DNA of 64,000 nucleotides. Origin: Metabacillus dongyingensis. Lineage in GTDB: Bacteria > Bacillota > Bacilli > Bacillales > Bacillaceae. How positions within the stretch are numbered: the first letter of the stretch is position 1; every line of letters begins with the position of its first letter. Shown piece by piece: positions 1 through 8,633 of the stretch. Below the pieces are notes generated by a model. The model did not search any database. It worked only from the letters and a program-made list of their open reading frames with translations, and had not been told where the DNA came from. The position numbers and the translations under genes were made by a program. Location: positions 4,989,953-5,053,952 of the forward strand of contig NZ_CP082944.1 of the NCBI RefSeq assembly GCF_019933155.2, given 5' to 3'.

Positions 1-1
1 C

Positions 2-193
2 CGCCATCTTCCGGAAACTTACTGGCAGCTAGAATATGTTCCTCTGATGTTCATTGCCGTAATGGTGATTGCATCGGTATTTATTCGTATTCTTCAATTC
101 ATCCCGCTCAGCGGATTCATTATTCCTGTTCCAAAAATCAAGAATAATAAAAAGCAGCCATCCGTACAGCGGGAGCAAAAAGCATCGGCGTAA
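2..193 (+). CDS. C-terminal end of a membrane protein (partial)
   Basis: An open frame enters from the left edge and stops at a TAA at 191-193, giving about 63 residues. They hold one strongly hydrophobic segment (around VPLMFIAVMVIASVFIRI), a second weaker one (FIPLSGFIIPV), and then a basic, polar tail rich in Lys and Gln. This is the shape of the last one or two membrane segments and cytoplasmic tail of an integral membrane protein. A hairpin terminator follows ten bases after the stop, so the gene ends here. The family cannot be told from the tail. The next two genes act on polysaccharide, so a polysaccharide-related membrane protein is possible, but that is inference only. Confidence 0.6.
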   Translation, partial: RHLPETYWQLEYVPLMFIAVMVIASVFIRILQFIPLSGFIIPVPKIKNNKKQPSVQREQKASA

Positions 194-202
194 GATTGAT
201 AA

Positions 203-236
203 GGAAGCAGTCACCTTGACTGCTTTCTTTTTTGAC
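203..236 (+). terminator. Rho-independent terminator after the partial membrane gene
   Basis: GAAGCAGTCA and TGACTGCTTTC form a near-perfect stem with a three-base loop, followed by a T-rich run at 227-233. It lies just after the stop codon at 193. Confidence 0.8.
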
Positions 237-380
237 ATATTGGCCTTAGGGTCTATGCTTTAATAGGTTAATAGGTAAAAATTATTAAAAAAACCTTTCT
301 TTTTTGTGTAAAAGTTCAATACCTGTCCGATACTTTTGAGGATAGAGTTTTTATTTTATACAGAAAGAAAGGAAAGTTTC

Positions 381-1607
381 ATGAGCAAAAGTAAAGGACT
401 GATTGTTGCTGCCATGATTTTACTGTGTGTTTGTGCTGGATGGGCGTCAGGATTTGTTAATGCAGAAAATGGTTTGATAAATGTTAAAGACTATGGAGCT
501 GTCGGTGATGGGAACACAAATGACACAGCAGCCATCAAAAAAGCTCTCTATTACGGAAAGAATAAAACTGTTTATTTTCCAGAGGGTACCTATCTCATCA
601 CCGATACGCTGACGGTAAAAGAAAACACAGAAGTGTATGGAACAGATGCTGTCATCAAGGCGAACGGAGCCGGTGATACGATGTTTAGAATCTATGGCGA
701 CAATATTACTATCCATGACTTGACGATAGATGGCAATCTTACGTTTTTGCGAGGCATGACTGTGATGAATGGCACCGGGAATCTGAAGGTAACAGATGTC
801 CTTCTTACCCATTTCAGTCAGCCTGATCATTCCAAAATGTCTACTTCTACACCGATCGCCATTCGTATAGAAGGGGGAGTTCAGGATGCGCTGTTCGATC
901 ACCTCACCATCAAACATGTCTATGCCAAAAATATGACATCAAACGTCGGCTGGAACCATAAAGTAGCGCGCGGTATTCTAATCAGTCCTGCCTTATCTTC
1001 TCAACCGGCGAGCAAGAACATTACAATCCAGCATTCGCTGATATCAGAAATCGGGCCAAAGGACGATGGAGACGGCATCGTTGTCCAAGGATTTCAAAAT
1101 GACGTACAAGTTACGATTAAGCATAATACATTTGAAAAAAATCATAAACGAGCTATTAAAATCCAATCACCGGGAGCGGTCATTGCTAACAATCATATAC
1201 GCAATAGCTTCCATCAGAATAATTTCTATGACACGTATAAAGAAACAAACGAGTATGATATGTGGTCTGCCATTTCGGTCTACAGCGATAATGTCGAAAT
1301 CACTGAAAATACGATCGGCGGTATTGGCAGGTATTCTGCAGCCATTGACATCGCCGGCGGAAACCATATTAAAGTCATCAATAATTCTGTAGCCAGCCGT
1401 GAATCTTCACAATCCACAGATCTGATCCGGATCAACAAAGGTTATGATGGCACAAATCAATTCTCCAACATTTCCATCAAGGATAATTCTTTGAAAAATG
1501 GCCGCTATGGAATTAACGTTGCAGCTGAAGTAAAACAGCTTACGCTTTCTGGAAATACCTATAACAATGTGGATCGATTAACAAGCAATGGGATTCAGGC
1601 GAGATAA
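381..1607 (+). CDS. Secreted right-handed beta-helix protein, pectate-lyase-3 / GH28-related
   Basis: The product (about 408 aa) begins with a Lys-rich n-region and a hydrophobic stretch ending near ASGFVNA, a typical Sec signal peptide. It continues with INVKDYGAVGDGNTNDT.AI, the classic start of Pectate_lyase_3 / GH28-related beta-helix domains, then YFPEGTYLI and repeated N-x-I/V-x-I coils (for example NITIHDLTIDGN, VEITENTIGG, IKVINNSV) to the C-terminus. Such proteins bind or cleave acidic polysaccharide outside the cell, but the substrate is not evident here. The ATG at 381 is preferred over an upstream ATG at 336 because it follows an AAAGGAAAG ribosome-binding site and starts the signal peptide. 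It is probably functionally linked to the polysaccharide lyase gene downstream. Confidence 0.8.
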   Translation: MSKSKGLIVAAMILLCVCAGWASGFVNAENGLINVKDYGAVGDGNTNDTAAIKKALYYGKNKTVYFPEGTYLITDTLTVKENTEVYGTDAVIKANGAGDTMFRIYGDNITIHDLTIDGNLTFLRGMTVMNGTGNLKVTDVLLTHFSQPDHSKMSTSTPIAIRIEGGVQDALFDHLTIKHVYAKNMTSNVGWNHKVARGILISPALSSQPASKNITIQHSLISEIGPKDDGDGIVVQGFQNDVQVTIKHNTFEKNHKRAIKIQSPGAVIANNHIRNSFHQNNFYDTYKETNEYDMWSAISVYSDNVEITENTIGGIGRYSAAIDIAGGNHIKVINNSVASRESSQSTDLIRINKGYDGTNQFSNISIKDNSLKNGRYGINVAAEVKQLTLSGNTYNNVDRLTSNGIQAR

Positions 1608-1616
1608 AATGAAGAG

Positions 1617-1645
1617 AATAGCTTCCTCAGAGAAGCTATTTTTTT
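1617..1645 (+). terminator. Rho-independent terminator after the beta-helix gene
   Basis: AATAGCTTC and GAAGCTATT form a perfect nine-pair stem around a six-base loop, followed by a run of T. It begins ten bases after the stop codon, so the lyase downstream probably has its own promoter in 1646-1822. Confidence 0.85.
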
Positions 1646-1822
1646 GTTAACGAAACATTACCTTTTTTACTCTCGCTTGTCACAAATTTTGTTGAATTGT
1701 AACGTCCAACCTGTTATTTTACATCCCCATATCATTTTGGATTTGAGCCATCATGGGGACCCATCTATATGTTATGTTAGAAAGGAATTTTTTTATTATT
1801 TATACAAACAACAGGATGACAG

Positions 1823-3934
1823 GTGAGACGATTGTACATATCAAAGAAGACAACGCTGATATCACTGACGATCATACTGATCTCGGTCATCATTATGGTC
1901 TTAACGCTGGATCATGAAGGGGAAAAGCCTCAAAGGGAAGACTACCTGCCACAACTTAAAAAACGGTATTGGACCTATTTAACGGACTCCGGCAGCGATA
2001 TCGACACCTCTTCCCTGCAAAAAAAACTGAACAGTGAAGGCAAATTCTCGGATATTGCTTATTCAGATAAAGCTGAGAATCCAAGGGAAACCGTCAGTCA
2101 CCTAGAACGATTGGAGACCATGGCAAAAGCCTATCATTCTAAAAATCACGCAAGCTATCATGATAAAAAACTGAAAAATGAAATCCTGGCAGGACTGGAG
2201 TACTGGAATCAGCACCCTGTGCAAGCTGAAAATTGGTGGTGGAACAGACTAAGGATTCCTATGATCTTAAGTAATATCCTGTTTCTAATGGATCAGGAAC
2301 TCCCAAAATACACCGAGGAAGCTTCCATAAAACTGCTGCAGGAATATACTGAATCCAAATCCCCTCCTTTAAACGGGGTGAACTTGATAGAAGCTGAAAA
2401 AGTTAACTTTATTACCGCTTTACTGCAAGAAGATTCCGGGATGATCAATCAAGCCGTCTCTGCAATTAAAGAATCATTAAAGGTAAGCAGTATCGGCATT
2501 CAGCCTGATATGACCTTTCATCAGCATGAACAATCTGTTCAGACCGGTACATATGGGATTCGCTATTCATTAGAGACGGCCAGTATGTTTACCTTCGTAC
2601 ACGGAACACCGTACTCTTTTTCCAATGAAGACTATCAATTGTTATCTCACTTTATCCTGGATGGAATTCAATGGTTTATTGCCGGTGACACCATTGACTA
2701 CAGCTCATTAGGAAGAGGGATTACAAGAAAGAATAATCAGCTGCAAGATGTGATATCCATTGCCAGGATGATGGAACAGCTCCCAACCAGCCGGAAAGAT
2801 GATTTCGAACGCATGATCGGGCGCTTGGAAGGAAAGCGTCCCCCGTTTGTTGGCAATAAAGCTTATGACACATCAGGACTGATGGTTCATCATCAAAAGG
2901 ATTACTATAGCTCGGTTCGAATCTTGCCAGAGGAAATGAACTCCAGTGAACCTTATTACAACGGAGAAGGAATCAATAATCGTCATATGGCGGACGGAGC
3001 CAATCTCTTCTATTTGAAAGGCAACGGGTATGCAGGAATCTTCCCGGTATGGGATTGGCGCAAAATCCCTGGAACAACCGTTGTCCATAATGATGAAAAG
3101 AAAGAACCGCTTTCAGGCGAAAACAATGAAACGCTTATGTTCAGTGATGGCAAAAATGGGATCTCTGCAATGAATATGAATTACAAAGAACTATCAGCAA
3201 AGAAATCATGGTTCTTTTTCGGTGACACCATCGCAGCACTTGGAGCCGATATACAATCCAATAGCAGCGATCCGATCGTCACGACCATCGACCAGCGGAT
3301 TTGGAATCAGCCTGTAGAAACGTCGGAAACATCCAGCTTGGCAGATTCCACTCACCAAACGATTGACAAACCCAGCTGGGTGTATCACGACGGCATCGGC
3401 TACCTGTTTCCCGGAAAAAACGACCGCATCCACCTGATGCTTAACAAACGGGAAGCCAGCTGGAAAAAAATCAATCAACGTTATGATGGAGAATCCCCTG
3501 TACAAAAAAAGGTACTGGGCTTATGGATCAATCACGGATCCAAACCGGAGCATAATCGCTATCAATATATCGTTCTGCCCGGTGCCTCTAAAGAGGAATT
3601 CAATACTATAAAAAACGATTCCCCCATTCATATCATTAGCAATAACGCCAATGTCCAGGCAGTCGAAAACACCGAGCTCCAATTAACTGAGGCAGTATTC
3701 TGGAATGCTGATACGTTCAAAACGCCTTATGGTGTAAAAATCAGCATGAACCAGCCTGCTGCCCTCCAGCTTAAACGGGATGGAAATGAATGGATCATCA
3801 AAGCAAAAGCGGCGAATGATTCTAAAAAAGAGCTTAAGTTAATCGTTAAAAAGGAAATAGACAACAGGGAGAGAACCCTGATCGATTGTGAAGATAAGGA
3901 AGGAATCATCAATGGAAAATATGAAGCATTCTAA
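1823..3934 (+). CDS. Polysaccharide lyase family 8 (hyaluronate/chondroitin/xanthan lyase type)
   Basis: The 703-aa product has one N-terminal hydrophobic segment (residues about 11-28, signal peptide or membrane anchor), an alpha/alpha-toroid region, then beta domains, as in PL8 enzymes. Family landmarks are present: NLIEAEKVNF (Asn ~187), FHQHEQSVQTGTYG with the candidate catalytic His (~235) and Tyr (~244), SSLGRGITR with Arg (~298), and NNRHMADGANLFYLKGNGYAGIFPVWDW plus IPGTT, the usual PL8 core. The active-site residues look intact, so an active eliminase acting on uronic-acid-containing glycans outside the cell is likely. The exact substrate cannot be told. The GTG at 1823 gives the longest hydrophobic N-terminus; the ribosome-binding site is weak (ACAGGATGACAG). 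It ends 150 bases before a terminator. Confidence 0.85.
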   Translation: MRRLYISKKTTLISLTIILISVIIMVLTLDHEGEKPQREDYLPQLKKRYWTYLTDSGSDIDTSSLQKKLNSEGKFSDIAYSDKAENPRETVSHLERLETMAKAYHSKNHASYHDKKLKNEILAGLEYWNQHPVQAENWWWNRLRIPMILSNILFLMDQELPKYTEEASIKLLQEYTESKSPPLNGVNLIEAEKVNFITALLQEDSGMINQAVSAIKESLKVSSIGIQPDMTFHQHEQSVQTGTYGIRYSLETASMFTFVHGTPYSFSNEDYQLLSHFILDGIQWFIAGDTIDYSSLGRGITRKNNQLQDVISIARMMEQLPTSRKDDFERMIGRLEGKRPPFVGNKAYDTSGLMVHHQKDYYSSVRILPEEMNSSEPYYNGEGINNRHMADGANLFYLKGNGYAGIFPVWDWRKIPGTTVVHNDEKKEPLSGENNETLMFSDGKNGISAMNMNYKELSAKKSWFFFGDTIAALGADIQSNSSDPIVTTIDQRIWNQPVETSETSSLADSTHQTIDKPSWVYHDGIGYLFPGKNDRIHLMLNKREASWKKINQRYDGESPVQKKVLGLWINHGSKPEHNRYQYIVLPGASKEEFNTIKNDSPIHIISNNANVQAVENTELQLTEAVFWNADTFKTPYGVKISMNQPAALQLKRDGNEWIIKAKAANDSKKELKLIVKKEIDNRERTLIDCEDKEGIINGKYEAF

Positions 3935-4083
3935 TAATAAACCTGTATGGAATTGATCATGTTATGGAACTAAATATGAGACTTCCACATCCATTATGCG
4001 AATGATTGCTTTTTTATAATAGTTGGACAATCCGTAAAGGAAGTTACTTTAAAATGAATAAATCTCTTAGAATTACAAGTTAA

Positions 4084-4121
4084 AACCAGTTCAGCTATTG
4101 AACTGGTTCTTTTCTATTTTT
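4084..4121. terminator. Terminator between the lyase gene and the rlmH-linked element
   Basis: AACCAGTTCA and TTGAACTGGTT form a ten-pair stem with a short loop, followed by TCTTTTCTATTTTTT. It marks the end of the chromosomal + strand block, about 30 bases before the left attachment-like site. Confidence 0.8.
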
Positions 4122-4147
4122 TGACTTGATCCTTAAAAATTCTATCC

Positions 4148-4169
4148 TTACTTTATGATACGGCTCTGC
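4148..4169 (-). repeat. att-like site A (left end of the element)
   Basis: Read on - this is GCAGAGCCGTATCATAAAGT, matching the rlmH core CCGTATCATAA exactly while the flanks differ. The stop codon of the large recombinase (TCA TAA) lies inside the core. It is the outermost copy and is proposed as the distal attachment site. Confidence 0.65.
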
Positions 4170-5700
4170 TTACTTTATTAGATGGTAAACTAAGGACAGA
4201 AGAAAACCAGAAGGTTATCTCCTTTACATCCTTCCGGTTCTCATCCATTTGTATTTCCTTTATTAATGACCTAACAAGTAGCTTTCTTTCCTCATCAGTA
4301 ACTATCGCAAAAAATTTATTGAAATTTTTAAGGGTATATATTATTTCATCCTTGTTTATTGAAGATTCATTTCTATTGATCTCGCTTTCTAATTTCCTTA
4401 TACTCCTCTCTAATTTTTCAATTTCCTTTTCTAAATCACTCATTAAACGATTGTAAGTGCTACTTACTAAATTACCTTCGAAATAGTCATTGTCTAACTT
4501 TGAGCGCTTATCATATGACTTTTTTAGTTGTCTTTTGATGAACTTTAAATCGGCTTTAATTCCCTCATTTAATTCGTTATTATCACTATTAAGTTCATCT
4601 AACAAATCATTAAAAATATCATCATTATTCACTAAAAATGATATTTCATTTAACACTTTTTGTTCAACCTCTTCCTTCTTTATTAAATTCGTTCCGCATA
4701 CTGCTTTCCCCTTACTATGGTAAGCCTGGCACATATAATAAAGATGATAGTCATCACTATTTTTCTTTTTAGATTTACTCATTACGGTGCCAGCACCACA
4801 TTTAGGACACTTTAATAAACCTGTTAAAAAGAAGTTACCATTAAAATTCCTATTAGAGGTAAATGATTTCTTTTGGAACTCGTTTATCTCCTGTACCTTT
4901 TCCCATAATTCTTGCTCTATGATAGGCTCATGAACACCGTCAACAATTATAGGTTCTGTTTTTCCGGACCTTCTCTTGGTACTCCAATCTTGATGCTTTT
5001 TCCACATCATCTTACCTATATATATATGGTTATTTACAATAAGTTTAATTGCTGGAATGCTAAAATTTTTACCTTTCTTGGTCTTTATACCTCTACTATT
5101 TAATGTATTCGCTATAAATTTATAGCCTTTTCCATCCGCCCTTAGTTTAAATATTTCCCTCACAATCGCACTCTCTTGCTCATTAATGATTAACTGCTTA
5201 TCGACTGAATCATAGCCTAGGATTGAACCACCATTCCAGTAACCCTTTTCAGCTCTTTTTTGCATACCCGCATTAACTCGGTCTATAATGGTTGCTCTTT
5301 CGTAACGTGCAAATGTACTAAGTAAAGAGATAAACATATGTCCTGTTGGTGAGGATGAATCCATGTCTATAGAGGTAATGATTAATTTCTTGTTTCTTGG
5401 TGTTAATTCATTATCTATCAGTGATACCACATCTGTATTATTGCGAGAGAGTCGGTCAACTTTCCATACTAAGATTATATCTACCCTATCGTTCATTAGA
5501 TCATTAAACAATCTTTGGATTTCAGGTCTGTCAAAATTCTTCCCAGAATAACCTCCATCGCTATATACATCGTATATTTCATATCCCTTTTTTTCAGCAA
5601 ATTCTTTTAACATACTCTCTTGTGCTTCAAGGGAATGTCCTTGTATTTGTTCCTCTGTTGAGACCCTTATATAAATTGCTGCTCTTTCTCTTTTTTCCAT
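4153..5700 (-). CDS. Large serine recombinase (site-specific integrase)
   Basis: The 515-aa product has a resolvase domain (residues ~4-150) with the nucleophile motif YIRVST and the conserved LVWKVDRLSRN and TGHMFISLLSTFARYER blocks. A recombinase domain follows, then a zinc ribbon (CPKCGAG, later MCQAYHSKGKAVCG), then a long coiled coil rich in Lys and Glu: the full architecture of large serine integrases, including Ccr-type enzymes. The ATG at 5700 is chosen over one at 5739 because GGAGG lies nine bases upstream and the protein then starts MEKRERAAIYIRVS. The stop codon is inside the att-like site A, so the last codons are shared with the recombination site. It is downstream of a 48-aa gene with a 13-base gap, probably one transcript. 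Confidence 0.9.
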   Translation of the reverse strand: MEKRERAAIYIRVSTEEQIQGHSLEAQESMLKEFAEKKGYEIYDVYSDGGYSGKNFDRPEIQRLFNDLMNDRVDIILVWKVDRLSRNNTDVVSLIDNELTPRNKKLIITSIDMDSSSPTGHMFISLLSTFARYERATIIDRVNAGMQKRAEKGYWNGGSILGYDSVDKQLIINEQESAIVREIFKLRADGKGYKFIANTLNSRGIKTKKGKNFSIPAIKLIVNNHIYIGKMMWKKHQDWSTKRRSGKTEPIIVDGVHEPIIEQELWEKVQEINEFQKKSFTSNRNFNGNFFLTGLLKCPKCGAGTVMSKSKKKNSDDYHLYYMCQAYHSKGKAVCGTNLIKKEEVEQKVLNEISFLVNNDDIFNDLLDELNSDNNELNEGIKADLKFIKRQLKKSYDKRSKLDNDYFEGNLVSSTYNRLMSDLEKEIEKLERSIRKLESEINRNESSINKDEIIYTLKNFNKFFAIVTDEERKLLVRSLIKEIQMDENRKDVKEITFWFSSVLSLPSNKVSRAVS

Positions 5701-5713
5701 TGTCATATACCTC

Positions 5714-5860
5714 CTAGCAGGAAGATTTAATATCGTCATTTTCCTTTAATAATTCCCCAGCATATTTTTTTATTAAGTGTGCAAGAGCCTTGATAGCTTC
5801 TTCTTTTTTTAGTTCGGCTTCATTGTGTTTGGATAAACATAATCTATTATTTTCATTCAT
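5714..5860 (-). CDS. Small 48-aa protein upstream of the integrase
   Basis: An open frame of 48 codons begins MNENNRLCLSKHNEAELKK and ends DDIKSSC. It is preceded by a strong ribosome-binding site (AGAGGTG, 7 bases from ATG) and ends 13 bases before the integrase start, so translational coupling is likely. The product is charged and helical (runs of Glu, Lys, Ala and Leu) with no recognisable domain. Small genes next to large serine recombinases can encode directionality factors or accessory DNA-binding proteins; that role here is only a suggestion from position. Confidence 0.6.
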   Translation of the reverse strand: MNENNRLCLSKHNEAELKKEEAIKALAHLIKKYAGELLKENDDIKSSC

Positions 5861-5877
5861 TTGAATTCACCTCTTTA

Positions 5878-6696
5878 TTACAATAAAAATCCTTTTATTA
5901 TTGATATCTGTTCAATCCAAGCACTTTGAAGCATTTGGTCAAAATCTAATTGCTCTTGGCTATCTAGGTGTTTTTTCAAAACCCTTCTATAATGTCTAGA
6001 AAATTCATTAATTGCCATCTTACCGCTCAACAAGCAAATTAATATAGCTTTATTTATAGGTGTAACTTGTTTGTCTAGGTTAATTATTGTTCCAGTGTAT
6101 AAATTATTTAATGATGGGGGTTCTATTAATAATTCCTCTAACTTTATTGGTTTAGTAGGTTTATAGACTATTTCCACCCTTGTTAGCTCATCATCGATAA
6201 CTATACCCCTTCTTGCTAACTCTTCCCTTTTATCATATATACGGCAATATCCATGTTTCCCACGCTGACCTTTACCACCAAAATATCTTGTGCCTTGAAA
6301 TATATTCATTTGCCTTCCAGTATTCGATGTAACAAATATATTGTTTAATGGTAGAGGAATATCAAAAGCAACATCCGTTGATACAAAGTAAATATCGCTA
6401 CATATTTCTTTAAGTCTGTTTAGCAATGTTGAAAATTCACTTAAATGTTTTGGATGAGTTTCTAAGCGGAGCTTTCCAAACGGTTTCCAAATCTCATATT
6501 TTGACTGGTAATAAAATTTAATATATGCGCCACCTTTTTTACTTATCTGTAAACAACGGTGATAATGGAAACCCTCGTTACTCCTTATATTGCTAATTTC
6601 ACCTTCTTCCTCTAGTTCATGAAAGAAGTTTAAAGGTATACTTACATACTCTAATACCAATTTGTCTAACTTTACATTTGCTAACACTAAGCTCAT
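5878..6696 (-). CDS. Rep_trans-type replication initiation protein
   Basis: The 272-aa product carries a block resembling the replication initiation factor family Rep_trans (plasmid rolling-circle initiators and ICE relaxases such as pT181 RepC and NicK): a VSTDVAFDIPLP segment, then RYFGGKGQRGKHGYCRIYDKREEL followed by ELTRVEIVYK. The conserved 'YxG...RIYDK..E' and 'TRVEI' elements are clear, and the Tyr/Asp in RIYDK are in place. It is shorter than most family members, mainly at the C-terminus. The ATG at 6696 abuts its AGGAG, so the GTG at 6687 with nine-base spacing may be the true start. It lies 17 bases upstream of the 48-aa gene and integrase, suggesting that replication and excision genes are co-expressed. 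Confidence 0.65.
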   Translation of the reverse strand: MSLVLANVKLDKLVLEYVSIPLNFFHELEEEGEISNIRSNEGFHYHRCLQISKKGGAYIKFYYQSKYEIWKPFGKLRLETHPKHLSEFSTLLNRLKEICSDIYFVSTDVAFDIPLPLNNIFVTSNTGRQMNIFQGTRYFGGKGQRGKHGYCRIYDKREELARRGIVIDDELTRVEIVYKPTKPIKLEELLIEPPSLNNLYTGTIINLDKQVTPINKAILICLLSGKMAINEFSRHYRRVLKKHLDSQEQLDFDQMLQSAWIEQISIIKGFLL

Positions 6697-7053
6697 CTCC
6701 TAAATTTATAATTTAAGGTGACAAGTTTTTTTAAGTTTGTAAGTTATAAGTGGTTATTGGTTGATAGATTAAGTACTTAATTACAAGATGCATACCTTCA
6801 TTAAGCACTTTTCTTAATATCCGTTTTTTTCGCCACGAGATACTTCATTTTGACTCTGAGAACAAAAACGAAATGTTAATTATGGTGCAAGGATAAAAAG
6901 TTCGTAGCAACCAATCTCGTACTTCTCTCGTCCGTACATTTTAATCTATTGTAAAGTTAGCTCTTTTTTTAAATTGAAATTTATGGAATTTAATTTCTTT
7001 GCAAAAAAAATCAACTTTCTTCGAGAAGAGAGCTGACGTTTAGTATTATCAAT
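6697..7053. other. 357-base non-coding stretch with inverted repeats, candidate replication origin
   Basis: No gene is seen. The stretch holds a TTAAGTACTTAA palindrome near 6769, a pair of arms (GTTAGCTCTTT at 6956 and AGAGAGCTGAC near 7027) around an inner AT-rich inverted repeat (AAATTGAAATTTA and AATTTAATTTC). It lies directly upstream of the Rep-like gene, the usual place for a rolling-circle origin, but no known nick site is recognised. Confidence 0.3.
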
Positions 7054-7395
7054 TCAACAATTATACCTATACTTATTAAGCTTTGGTTTTAGTTCCCTAA
7101 TATATTTCCTTTCAGGGGTAGTAACATCACCTTCTACGTACTTAATACCAATTAATAAAACTTCTTGAAAATATCCTGAAAGTTTTTCTTGATAAAGGTG
7201 GTGAGGAAGTCTTTTATGTAAGTCTATGGATGAACCAATATATAGTATTTCGAGTTTATAATTTAATATTGCATAAACTCCTCTATTAATCTCTTTATGC
7301 TTATTGGTACTAAACCATTTTGATATGTCAGACCTGTTGAATCCTGGGGCCACTATATAATCATCAAATAGTCTAAGAAAATTGTTAGTCTCCAT
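7054..7395 (-). CDS. GIY-YIG family nuclease domain protein
   Basis: The 113-aa product contains GVYAI (residues ~39-43), LYIGSSIDLHKRL (~51-63) with the conserved Tyr-Ile-Gly and Arg, and a C-terminal ERKYIRELKPKLNK helix with the family's Glu and Asn. This is a nearly minimal GIY-YIG nuclease, as in small homing-type or repair-like proteins, preceded by about 35 residues. It sits between the Rep-like gene and the second recombinase on the same strand, and probably belongs to the mobility module. Whether it cuts DNA at a defined site is unknown. Confidence 0.75.
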   Translation of the reverse strand: METNNFLRLFDDYIVAPGFNRSDISKWFSTNKHKEINRGVYAILNYKLEILYIGSSIDLHKRLPHHLYQEKLSGYFQEVLLIGIKYVEGDVTTPERKYIRELKPKLNKYRYNC

Positions 7396-7482
7396 CTAAT
7401 CCTCTCCTATCCATCCTAATTCATACTTTATCTTTTCCTCTATTTTTTGAATTCTTTCTTTTTCCTTTAACCAACTCTTCAA
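7396..7482 (-). CDS. Possible 28-aa leader peptide or small gene
   Basis: A TTG at 7482 follows AAGGAG closely, and the frame runs 28 codons (a Lys/Glu-rich helix ending ELGWIGED) to a TAG that directly touches the ATG of the GIY-YIG gene. The tight junction on both sides suggests translational coupling. Its short length and weak start keep this tentative. Confidence 0.3.
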   Translation of the reverse strand: MKSWLKEKERIQKIEEKIKYELGWIGED

Positions 7483-7490
7483 ACCACTCC

Positions 7491-8300
7491 TTATCGTTTG
7501 TTTCTTTTCAGTTGAGATTGCACTTTTCCGAATGTAATTCTATTTATTAATGGCTCATGGCTACCTTTTACGTTTAAATCAGAATGCCTTAACTCTCCTA
7601 CATAAAAACGGTTGATCAATATATTTCTGATTGCCATAGTTGAAAAATCTTTTGCCTGTTGTGTTTTATATCCATGTTTTTTCAGGTAACTTTGAACCTT
7701 TGCAAGTGATTTGTTCTCTAAGTACTGCTTAAAAATTTCTTTAATTATTGGTGCTTTCTCTTCATCGATTACTACAAAAGGCTTTTTCACTCCTTCATGC
7801 TTCCACTTGTAACCTATCGGAGTATTACCACAAGCTTTTACTCCACCCTTAGCTTTTTGACGTCTGCCTTTTGCGAGCTTCATGTTAATACTTAGGCGAT
7901 CATATTGGTCTAGCAGTTCCATCATTCCATTAATTAGAAAGTCATTAGGATCCTTATCATAGATGGAATATGTACGTTGTTCTACACTATTTATTTCGGC
8001 ATTAGCTTTCATCAGTTGCCGTTTAATCATTACCTTAGCATTATCTGCCCGCCATAAACGGCTTGTATTCATTACAATAACTCGCTTTACTTCACCCTCT
8101 GAAAGAGCAGATAACAAGTCAGTAAGTCCATCTCTGTCGATTAAAGTTCCACTCACACCCAAATCTCGAAAGACCTCTACAAGCTCTAGTCCGTTTGCCT
8201 TGCAATGCTCCTTAATGGCATTTTCTTGAACATCTTTCCCATACCCCTTCTCAGCTTGTGTTTCAGTTGAAACACGAACATAACCAAATACCTTTTCCAT
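7491..8300 (-). CDS. Second serine recombinase, short form without zinc ribbon
   Basis: The 269-aa product starts MEKVFGYVRVSTETQ, with the catalytic Ser in RVST, followed by VIVMNTSRLWR and a recombinase domain (GVKACGNTPIGYKWK, IIKEIFKQYLENKSLAKV, FSTMAIRNILINRFYVGELR). It stops after the recombinase domain and lacks the zinc ribbon and coiled coil of the larger enzyme, so it is either a naturally short member or a C-terminally trimmed one. The ATG at 8300 has a good ribosome-binding site (GGAAGGAG) and gives the conserved N-terminus; an upstream ATG at 8402 adds a non-conserved leader. Two serine recombinases in one module recall paired CcrA/CcrB, but pairwise function is not shown. Confidence 0.8.
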   Translation of the reverse strand: MEKVFGYVRVSTETQAEKGYGKDVQENAIKEHCKANGLELVEVFRDLGVSGTLIDRDGLTDLLSALSEGEVKRVIVMNTSRLWRADNAKVMIKRQLMKANAEINSVEQRTYSIYDKDPNDFLINGMMELLDQYDRLSINMKLAKGRRQKAKGGVKACGNTPIGYKWKHEGVKKPFVVIDEEKAPIIKEIFKQYLENKSLAKVQSYLKKHGYKTQQAKDFSTMAIRNILINRFYVGELRHSDLNVKGSHEPLINRITFGKVQSQLKRNKR

Positions 8301-8480
8301 TCCGTTACTCCTTCCTTTATTTGTAAAACGAGTATAAGACCTCTCGTTTTCGTTGTAAACTCCTATGTATAAGCTTTTATAAATATATAAGACCAACATC
8401 ATAAATCTAAGATTAATAAATGATTAAAGTCAGTTAAAAAGAGGCAATCATTAAGTTTGATTATAAAGGAGAGCAAAAAC

Positions 8481-8507
8481 AGAACTCCACTATGGAAGTT
8501 CTTTCTA
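8481..8507 (-). terminator. Weak hairpin in the 8403-8633 gap
   Basis: AGAACTCC and GGAAGTTCT can pair around a short loop with T-rich sequence to the right and A-rich to the left. The rest of the 8403-8633 gap is AT-rich with nothing recognisable. Confidence 0.4.
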
Positions 8508-8633
8508 TAATTCGATTTGTTATTCTAAAAATACATAGTTAGCTTCTCCATGATCTCGTTCATACTTTGTATATTTTTTATAGGTAAACATCGCTTTTCG
8601 CACCCTAATTAATGTTTTTTCTCTAGCTTGCTA

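Noticed and set aside
6697..7053. A named rolling-circle origin
   Set aside because: Inverted repeats exist but no known nick sequence of the pT181, pC194 or pMV158 types was recognised, so only a candidate is given.
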